64,000 bases of DNA. It comes from Actinomycetota bacterium. Lineage in GTDB: Bacteria > Actinomycetota > Acidimicrobiia > Acidimicrobiales > Ilumatobacteraceae. This document shows positions 58,620 to 64,000 of this stretch, in pieces. The position numbers and the translations under genes are program-made. The stretch is from positions 62,001-126,000 of the forward strand of contig JACQZZ010000116.1 of the NCBI GenBank assembly GCA_016213625.1, read 5' to 3'. Position 1 is the first letter of the stretch, and the number at the start of each line of letters is the position of its first letter. The notes under the pieces were generated by a model that saw nothing but the letters and a program-made list of their open reading frames with translations, did not search any database and had not been told where the DNA came from.

Positions 58620-58636
58620 CCTGAATCAGCGATCAG
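58620..58636 (+). promoter_or_regulatory. Shared operator-like motif, copy 1
   Basis: CCTGAAT-CAG-CGATCAG, 37 bp before ATG 58673. It matches copy 2 at 60888-60904 at 14 of 14 outer bases, with only the central three differing. A short inverted repeat GATCAG-TC-CTGATC (58631-58644) overlaps it. Confidence 0.6.
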
Positions 58637-58672
58637 TCCTGATCGACGTTCGACTCGGTGTGGGGGCACGGC

Positions 58673-59728
58673 ATGGCAGAACAGGCATCGGGCGGTGGTC
58701 GTATCGAGCTGACCGCGCTGTCGAAGTTCTACGGCAACCTCCAGGTGCTGAACAGCATCGACCTCGTCATCGAGCCTGGCGAGTTCTTCTCGCTCCTCGG
58801 TCCGTCGGGCTGCGGCAAGACCACCACGCTGCGCCTCATCGGTGGCTTCGAGGAGATCGAGCACGGCTCCGTCCGCATCGACGGAGCCGAGATGCGTGGC
58901 GTCGCGCCGGAGAAGCGGCCCGTGAACACGGTCTTCCAGAGCTACGCGCTGTTTCCCCACAAGTCGGTGGCCGACAACGTGGCGTTCGGCCTGCGATTCG
59001 TCGACTGCACGAAAGCCGAGGCGAAGCGTCGGGTGGGCGAGGCGCTCGAACTCGTCCGCCTCACCGGGTACGAGCAGCGCCGCCCGCACCAGCTCTCCGG
59101 TGGCCAGCAGCAGCGAGTCGCGTTGGCGCGGTCGCTGGTGCTCCGACCGAAGGTACTGCTGCTCGACGAGCCGCTCGGAGCGCTCGACGCGAAGCTCCGC
59201 CGAGTGCTGCAGCTCGAACTGCGCCAGTTGCACCGTGAGGTGGGCATCACGTTCGTCTACGTCACCCACGACCAGGAGGAGGCGCTCACCATGAGCGACC
59301 GTCTGGCCGTCATGGACGCCGGTGTCATCCGCCAGCTGGGGACACCACGAGAGGTCTACGACGCACCGTCCAGCACCTACGTCGCCGACTTCCTGGGTCT
59401 GGCCAACCTGCTGCCGGCGATGGCCACTGCCGGCCAGGTGGAGGTGCTCGGCCAGCAGATCGCCGTGGATCAGTCGCACGCGGTGGGCAGCTGCTACGTG
59501 GTGCTGCGGCCGGAACGGCTCCGCATCGTCGGCCCGACGGCGTCGGCGTTGCGGGGGCGTGTCGAGACCGTGGTGTTCGCCGGTGCGCTCACCCACGTGC
59601 ACGTGGCGGTGGGGGATCAGACCCTGCAGGCGATGGTCGCCAACGGCAGCGACGGTCCCGCGCTCGCGGAGGGCGCCGAGGTCGGCTTGGTCATCGGCCC
59701 GGACTCGTTGCGGGTGCTGCCGAACTGA
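58673..59728 (+). CDS. ABC transporter ATP-binding protein (PotA-like)
   Basis: A 351-residue ATPase of the spermidine/putrescine (CUT1) importer group. Walker [18 protein letters not shown]-loop [13 protein letters not shown], signature [17 protein letters not shown], Walker [13 protein letters not shown] and the His switch [11 protein letters not shown] are intact. The C-terminal 100 residues are a TOBE domain ([10 protein letters not shown]). No permease or binding-protein gene is in the window, so its partners must be elsewhere. It shares an operator-like motif with the Rieske/aminotransferase control region, which suggests import of the compound those enzymes degrade. Confidence 0.93.
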   Translation: MAEQASGGGRIELTALSKFYGNLQVLNSIDLVIEPGEFFSLLGPSGCGKTTTLRLIGGFEEIEHGSVRIDGAEMRGVAPEKRPVNTVFQSYALFPHKSVADNVAFGLRFVDCTKAEAKRRVGEALELVRLTGYEQRRPHQLSGGQQQRVALARSLVLRPKVLLLDEPLGALDAKLRRVLQLELRQLHREVGITFVYVTHDQEEALTMSDRLAVMDAGVIRQLGTPREVYDAPSSTYVADFLGLANLLPAMATAGQVEVLGQQIAVDQSHAVGSCYVVLRPERLRIVGPTASALRGRVETVVFAGALTHVHVAVGDQTLQAMVANGSDGPALAEGAEVGLVIGPDSLRVLPN

Positions 59729-59758
59729 ACGGCCTGTGGCCGGTCGGTGGACGCCGTG

Positions 59759-60844
59759 TCAGGTGGCGCCCATCGTGCGGCGGTAGTGCTCCGTGAACCA
59801 GATGACGTACTCGTCCTTCGGGGTGAGCACGCCGTGGTCGAATGCCAACGACGCGACGCCGCGGTGCACCATCTCGCACACGGTGTTGTCCTGATTGCCG
59901 ACGAGAACGTTGAAGTCGATGATCGGCTGCGGGTCGAAACCGGGCGCGGCGAGGGTGTCGGCGTGGAACAGGAAGTCCATGGTCATCACGGTGCGGTTCG
60001 GGCCGTCGGGGTACAGGGTGGAGATGACCACGCTGGGGTCGGTGACATCGACGAAGCCATTCGGGAACACGGTGGCCCCGTAGTACGACGTGTGGTCGAG
60101 TTCGGTGGCGCCCGGCAGCGAAGGTGCCTCGGCGCGATACGGCGAGCTCTCCTTCGAGCGGGTCACCGCGACGCCGCCGTCGGGCCGCTCGCGGTCGGTG
60201 ACCCAACCGGTGCGGTAGAGCGGCACGATGTCGACCAGCTCGGGGTGGACGCGAGTGCAGTGCAGGCACTCCTGGTAGTTCTCGATGACGATCTTCCAGT
60301 TCGCCGCGATGTCGCAACGGGTGCTGGCGACGACGACGAGCTGTTCGAGGCCGAAGCGCTCGAACCGCAGCATCTCCGCGGCGTGCTCCTGCAGCCACGC
60401 ATCGAACTGCGGTGGATCCGGGTTGAGGCTCACGAACACCAGGCCGTGCCACTCGCGCAGGTGGTACTGCCACAGCGGCAGCGTGGAGCGATCGACCTCG
60501 GTGTCGTCGAGGTGCGGCGTGGCGATGAGCGCTCCGTCGAGCGCGTACGTCCACGCGTGATAGGGGCACATCAGCGACCCCTGCGAGCTGGCGTCGTGCG
60601 CCTCGCACAGACGCGCGCCGCGGTGGCGACAGACATTGGCGAAGGCGTGGAGCGCGCCGTCGAGGTCGCGGGTGAGCAGCACGCTCTCGCCCGCGAGGTC
60701 GACCACGGTGCGATTGCCGCGCTGCAAGCGCTGGCCGGCCCCGGCCAGCAGCCAGCCGGAGCGGAAGATCCGCTGGCGCTCGAGCAGCCAGACCTCGTCG
60801 CTGAGATAGTCGTGGCCGGTGAGCGTGTGGGTGTCGTTGGACAT
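59759..60844 (-). CDS. Rieske non-haem iron oxygenase (quaternary-amine type)
   Basis: A 361-residue alpha-type oxygenase. The Rieske cluster is VCRHRGARLCE...CPYHAWTY (CxH...CxxH) at about residues 70-95. The mononuclear iron site is ENYQECLHCTRVHPEL at about 190-205, giving the two His, with a later Asp. The ENYQECLHC style is that of choline monooxygenase, glycine-betaine monooxygenase (GbcA) and carnitine oxygenase (CntA), so a quaternary-amine substrate is likely. No reductase gene is nearby. GGAGG lies six bases before ATG 60844; the -10 TACACT is at 60881-60876. Confidence 0.92.
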   Translation of the reverse strand: MSNDTHTLTGHDYLSDEVWLLERQRIFRSGWLLAGAGQRLQRGNRTVVDLAGESVLLTRDLDGALHAFANVCRHRGARLCEAHDASSQGSLMCPYHAWTYALDGALIATPHLDDTEVDRSTLPLWQYHLREWHGLVFVSLNPDPPQFDAWLQEHAAEMLRFERFGLEQLVVVASTRCDIAANWKIVIENYQECLHCTRVHPELVDIVPLYRTGWVTDRERPDGGVAVTRSKESSPYRAEAPSLPGATELDHTSYYGATVFPNGFVDVTDPSVVISTLYPDGPNRTVMTMDFLFHADTLAAPGFDPQPIIDFNVLVGNQDNTVCEMVHRGVASLAFDHGVLTPKDEYVIWFTEHYRRTMGAT

Positions 60845-60875
60845 TGCTGCCTCCGTGTGTTCCCCCGAAATCTGC

Positions 60876-60881
60876 AGTGTA
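60876..60881 (-). promoter_or_regulatory. -10 box of the Rieske oxygenase gene
   Basis: TACACT on the minus strand, giving a leader of about 25 nt; the operator-like motif lies just upstream, between the expected -35 and -10. Confidence 0.45.
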
Positions 60882-60887
60882 GCGAAG

Positions 60888-60904
60888 CCTGAATGACCGA
60901 TCAG
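60888..60904 (+). promoter_or_regulatory. Shared operator-like motif, copy 2
   Basis: CCTGAAT-GAC-CGATCAG, between the divergent Rieske and aminotransferase promoters, overlapping the -35 zone of the latter. It matches copy 1 at 58620-58636. Confidence 0.6.
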
Positions 60905-60914
60905 ACAAGTGGGC

Positions 60915-60920
60915 TACAGT
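60915..60920 (+). promoter_or_regulatory. -10 box, leaderless aminotransferase gene
   Basis: TACAGT, six bases, ATG 60927. Confidence 0.55.
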
Positions 60921-60926
60921 TCGCGC

Positions 60927-62330
60927 ATGGAACACTCACATGGTCCCACGCTCGACGAACTGATCAACGCGGAGGAGGCCCGGTTCATCGCTCGGATGGG
61001 GGTGTCGGCCGACCTCGGCGAGCGCGGCGGTGCGGTGATGCCGGGTGGTGTCTGTTCCAGCTGGGCCAGCTCCCGTCCGCTGCCCGTGTGGGTCAGCCAC
61101 GGCGACGGAGCCCTGGTGTGGGACGCCGATGGCACCGAGTACGTCGACATGCATGGCGGCTACGGCGTCAACGTCGTCGGGCACGCGAATCCTGCCGTGG
61201 TGAGGGCCGTGCAGGATCGCGTCACGAAAGGCACCCACTTCGCGCAGCCCACCGAGGACGCCATCGCCGTTGCCGAGAACCTCGCCCTGCGATTCGGGTT
61301 GCCGAAGTGGCGGTTCGGGAACTCCGGCACCGAGGCCACGATGGACGCGTTCCACCTGATGCGGGCCATCACCGGTCGGCCGCTCGTCATCAAGATCGAA
61401 GGCACGTACCACGGCCACCACGACTCGGCGATGGTCTCCATCTTCCGCGGTTCCGATCAGCTCGGCCCCGAGGAAGCACCGCACCGTGTGCCCGGCCCGG
61501 GCGTGCTGCAGGCCGCCGCCGACGCGTTGCGGATCGTGCCGTTCAACGACCTCCCTGCCCTCGAGCGCGTGCTCGACGCGCACCGTGGACAGATCGCCGG
61601 CATGATCGTCGAGCCGATGATGATGAACGCCGGCATCATCCCGCCGGCGCCGGGCTACCTGCAGGGGGCGAAGGAGTTGCTCCACCAGCACGGCGCGTTC
61701 CTGGCGTTCGACGAGGTGAAGACCGGAATGGTGGTGCACTGGGGCGGTGCGACGAGTCTGTTCGGCGTCACCCCCGACATCGTGTGCCTCGCCAAGGCGC
61801 TCGGTGGCGGACTGCCGTGCGGTGCCATCGGCGGCACCGAGGAGGTGATGAGCGCCATCGAGACCGGTGTGTACGACCAGATCGGCACGTTCAACGGCAA
61901 TCCGCTCACCATGGCCGCAGCCAAGGCGACACTGCTCGAGGTGCTCACGCCCGACGTGTACGAGACCGCCGAGTCCATCGGCCGGTCGATGCTGCAGGGT
62001 TCCACCGAGGCGCTCACCACGGCCGGCATCCCCTCGTACGGCAACGTGTTCGGCTTCAAGGGTTCGGTGGTCTTCCACGACACGCCGGCGCGCAACTACC
62101 GCGAGTTCCTGCGCATCTCCACCGCGATCAGCCACCTCCACTTCCTCGTGCAGCACAACGGAGGCGTGTTCCTGCCGCCGTGGGGCAAGAGCGAGTCGTG
62201 GACACTCAGCGTCTCCCACACGCCCGAGCACGGTGCCCGCTACGTGCGCAACGTGGCGCGCGTGGCCGAGTTGGCGGCCGCACTCGGCGACCGTGACTCC
62301 GAGATCTTCGCCGTCGGGAGTTACAACTGA
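60927..62330 (+). CDS. Class-III PLP aminotransferase (HemL-like fold)
   Basis: A 467-residue PLP enzyme resembling glutamate-1-semialdehyde aminomutase. GNSGTEATMDAFHLMRA binds the cofactor phosphate, EGTYHGHHD stacks on the ring, FDEVKTG holds the Asp, and LAKALGGGLPCGAIGG holds the Schiff-base Lys. The context (Rieske oxygenase, PhyH, CaiD-like crotonase) argues against a tetrapyrrole role and for catabolism of an amine or amino acid. It starts at ATG 60927, leaderless. Its stop shares a base with the next start (TGATG). Confidence 0.92.
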   Translation: MEHSHGPTLDELINAEEARFIARMGVSADLGERGGAVMPGGVCSSWASSRPLPVWVSHGDGALVWDADGTEYVDMHGGYGVNVVGHANPAVVRAVQDRVTKGTHFAQPTEDAIAVAENLALRFGLPKWRFGNSGTEATMDAFHLMRAITGRPLVIKIEGTYHGHHDSAMVSIFRGSDQLGPEEAPHRVPGPGVLQAAADALRIVPFNDLPALERVLDAHRGQIAGMIVEPMMMNAGIIPPAPGYLQGAKELLHQHGAFLAFDEVKTGMVVHWGGATSLFGVTPDIVCLAKALGGGLPCGAIGGTEEVMSAIETGVYDQIGTFNGNPLTMAAAKATLLEVLTPDVYETAESIGRSMLQGSTEALTTAGIPSYGNVFGFKGSVVFHDTPARNYREFLRISTAISHLHFLVQHNGGVFLPPWGKSESWTLSVSHTPEHGARYVRNVARVAELAAALGDRDSEIFAVGSYN

Positions 62331-63178
62331 TGCCGCGCCTCCAGGAAGTCGGCCGGGCCGACGGCGTGGAGGCGGTGCTCGCAGCGCTCGCGGTGGATGG
62401 CGCGGTCATCGTGCGCGACTTCCTCGACCCGGAGGTGCATCGCCGGTTCCGAGCCGACATGGAGGCGCACGCCTCGGGTCACCGCTCGGGCTCGGTGGCC
62501 GACAACGCGATGGTGCAGAAGTTCTGGGGGCAGCGCACCACGCGCTTCACCCGCCTCGCACACCGCAGTGCGGCGTTCGTCGGCATCCTCACCGACCCGT
62601 ACTACCTTTCGGTGGTCGACGAAGTGCTGCTGCCGCACGCCTCGGACTACTGGATGAACACCGGTCAGATGATGATCATCGGCCCGGGCGAGGCCGCGCA
62701 GTGGATCCACCGCGACGCCGAGAACTGGCCCGCGCTGTGCCGTCCCGACGGTTTCGAGGTCACGCTCAGCTGCATGTTCGCCATCTCCGACTTCACCGCC
62801 GAAGTGGGCGCCACCAGGGTGGTGCCGGGCAGTCACCTGTGGGACGACTACCGCCGGAAGGCCGAGCCGAGCGAGATCTGCCAGGCCGTGATGCCCGCCG
62901 GGAGCGGGATGATCTACACCGGTCGGGTACTCCACAGCGGTGGCGCGAACACCACGGCCGACGAGTTCCGCTATGGCCTGCACCTGTCGTACGTGTTGGG
63001 TTGGCTGACACCCGAGGAGGCCGGCCCACTGGGTGCCGATTGGAACGACGTGCGCCATCTGTCCGAGCGCGCTCAACGCCTGCTGGGGTGGCGCTGCAGT
63101 GGCAGCGATGATCGCTACGCCGCCCGACTGTGGACCGTCGACTACGAAGACGTCCCCATCGGCCTCAGCCTCGATTGA
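62330..63178 (+). CDS. Phytanoyl-CoA dioxygenase (PhyH) family protein, copy 2
   Basis: A 282-residue Fe(II)/2-oxoglutarate oxygenase. The metal triad is AAQWIHRDAENW (His-x-Asp) and GRVLHSGGANTT (distal His); GATRVVPGSHLWDD is the PhyH hallmark, and an Arg in the next strand (EFRYGLHLS) would bind 2-oxoglutarate. It is coupled to the aminotransferase by TGATG and so belongs to that pathway. It differs from PhyH copy 1 (20103-20909) in most positions; the two are not recent duplicates. Confidence 0.92.
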   Translation: MPRLQEVGRADGVEAVLAALAVDGAVIVRDFLDPEVHRRFRADMEAHASGHRSGSVADNAMVQKFWGQRTTRFTRLAHRSAAFVGILTDPYYLSVVDEVLLPHASDYWMNTGQMMIIGPGEAAQWIHRDAENWPALCRPDGFEVTLSCMFAISDFTAEVGATRVVPGSHLWDDYRRKAEPSEICQAVMPAGSGMIYTGRVLHSGGANTTADEFRYGLHLSYVLGWLTPEEAGPLGADWNDVRHLSERAQRLLGWRCSGSDDRYAARLWTVDYEDVPIGLSLD

Positions 63179-63188
63179 CCCTGCGCGG

Positions 63189-63968
63189 TCAGCGGGAACG
63201 CCAGACGGGGGAGCGCTGCTCCTCGAAGGCGCGGGTGCCCTCCAGCGCGTCCTCGGAGTCGATGGCGGCTCGATAGCTCGGCAGGTCCTTGATCATGTCC
63301 ATCGCCGCGATCGGATCCATCTGCGCGGTTCGGCGTTCGATGTCGAGGATGGCGGTCACGCTGAGCGGCGCCGCCCAGCAGACGTCGGCGGCCAGCTGGC
63401 GAGCGGTGGTCATCAGATCGGCCACGGGGACCACTCGGTTGACGAGGCCCCATCGGGCGGCTTCCTCCGCGCCCATCCGCCGGCCCGTGAGCAGCATCTC
63501 GCGGGCGATGGGGCCGGGCAGGAGGCGGGGAAGCCGAACGGCGCCGTTGTCAGGCAGGATGCCGAGACCGGCTTCGGGCAGGAAGAACTGGGCGTGGTCG
63601 GCGGCGACGATCAGGTCGGCGGCCATCGCGATCTCGAACCCGCCGCCCACGGCCATGCCGTTCACGGCAGCGATCACCGGGGTGCGCCGATGGGGCAGGT
63701 TGGTGAACCCGCCGAACCCGCCGGCGCCGTAGTCGCTGTCGAACGCCTCGCCCTCTGCCGCTGCACCCAGGTCCCACCCGGCGCTGAAGAAGCGCTCGCC
63801 GGCGCCGGTGAAGATGGCGACGCGGACCGTCGGGTCGTGCTCGAACTCCACGAAGGTCTCACCCAGCGCGTAGCTGGTGGCCGCATCGATGGCGTTCGCC
63901 TTCGGTCGATCGAGGGTGACGACGGCGATGCCATCGCTCACCTCGACGTGAAATCCGGGGCTCGACAT
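63189..63968 (-). CDS. Enoyl-CoA hydratase/isomerase family protein, CaiD-like
   Basis: A 259-residue crotonase. FSAGWDLGAAAEGEAFDSDYGAGGF, AAVNGMAVGGGFEIAMAADLIVAA, LPEAGLGILPD, EMLLTGRRMGAEEAARWGLVNRVV and the end RSPVWRSR follow E. coli CaiD (crotonobetainyl-CoA hydratase/carnitinyl-CoA dehydratase) very closely from memory, much closer than a general fatty-acid hydratase. The two oxyanion-hole regions and the Glu in LPEAGLG are present. GGAGG precedes ATG 63968, which begins right after the stop of an upstream gene on the same strand. Confidence 0.9.
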   Translation of the reverse strand: MSSPGFHVEVSDGIAVVTLDRPKANAIDAATSYALGETFVEFEHDPTVRVAIFTGAGERFFSAGWDLGAAAEGEAFDSDYGAGGFGGFTNLPHRRTPVIAAVNGMAVGGGFEIAMAADLIVAADHAQFFLPEAGLGILPDNGAVRLPRLLPGPIAREMLLTGRRMGAEEAARWGLVNRVVPVADLMTTARQLAADVCWAAPLSVTAILDIERRTAQMDPIAAMDMIKDLPSYRAAIDSEDALEGTRAFEEQRSPVWRSR

Positions 63969-63969
63969 G

Positions 63970-64000
63970 TCATTCCTCCACGATGAGCAGTGCGTCGACG
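63970..64000 (-). CDS. C-terminal fragment of an unidentified gene (partial)
   Basis: The last codons of a minus-strand gene enter the window: ...VDALLIVEE and stop TGA at 63972-63970. The coding end contains the GGAGG that serves the CaiD-like gene, so the two are in one operon. Too little is present to name it. Confidence 0.5.
   Translation of the reverse strand, partial: VDALLIVEE

Overview
The window is 64 kb of very G+C-rich DNA (roughly two thirds G+C, strong G/C preference at third codon positions). Gene content points to a high-GC actinobacterium, most likely of the Acidimicrobiia/Ilumatobacter type. The pointers are DUF2510-TM surface proteins, a SAM-IV-like riboswitch in front of metX, an HHxxxDG wax-ester/diacylglycerol acyltransferase, a SigB/SigF-type sigma locus, many leaderless transcripts and a DUF222-HNH gene. 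The taxonomic placement is inference; I ran no search.

Layout. (1) 1-245: tail of an MFS transporter and a short spacer with a CACTCGG repeat array. (2) 246-10539, minus strand: a purine operon without intergenic bases, in the order purL (with a fused PurS-like part), purQ, purC, purF, a 30-codon micro-ORF, a purD-purM fusion, purN, guaB. (3) 10.7-28.7 kb: mixed metabolic genes. These include a DUF222-HNH protein, hydrolases, a GMC oxidoreductase, a WS/DGAT acyltransferase, an aldo/keto reductase, SURF1, a PhyH dioxygenase, an APH-like kinase, a saccharopine-dehydrogenase-like enzyme, a SET-domain protein, a methylisocitrate-lyase-like enzyme, riboswitch-metX and a few small unknown proteins. 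(4) 28.7-32.0 kb: tRNA-Gly(GCC) with promoter and terminator, then a PAS-GGDEF-EAL protein. (5) 32.1-36.6 kb: a stress sigma-factor island with an RsbW-like protein, a SigB/F-type sigma factor, a STAS antagonist, a DUF3494 (ice-binding-like) surface protein, a Fet4-like iron permease, DUF6131 and small proteins. Six sites of the form GTTT-N16-GGG(T/A)A(C/G) sit in front of these genes, one of them in front of a possible small RNA. (6) 36.7-47.0 kb: a MalT/LuxR-type regulator, a sulfatase, a GNAT, a DUF2510/DUF6777/DUF2135 surface protein, a P450 and a histidine kinase/response regulator pair. (7) 47.4-52.7 kb: a secreted 1769-residue protein with a module repeated three times, HYDIN-like Ig domains and TIG domains. 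(8) 52.8-58.6 kb: a beta-CASP MBL protein, an HD protein, an acyl-CoA dehydrogenase, a second DUF2510 protein, a dienelactone hydrolase and a small membrane protein. (9) 58.6-64 kb: a PotA-like ATPase, a Rieske oxygenase, a class-III aminotransferase, a PhyH dioxygenase and a CaiD-like crotonase, with one 17-bp operator-like motif in two of the control regions.

How the parts work together. The purine block covers PurL/Q/C/F/D/M/N plus IMP dehydrogenase; purE/K, purB and purH are absent from it. The sigma island looks like a self-contained partner-switching module whose neighbours carry the sigma factor's probable promoter. The last 5 kb looks like a catabolic unit for a quaternary-amine or carnitine-like compound. 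Many starts follow the rule TAnnnT, six bases, start codon (leaderless), and this decided several starts; others have strong AGGAGG-type ribosome sites.
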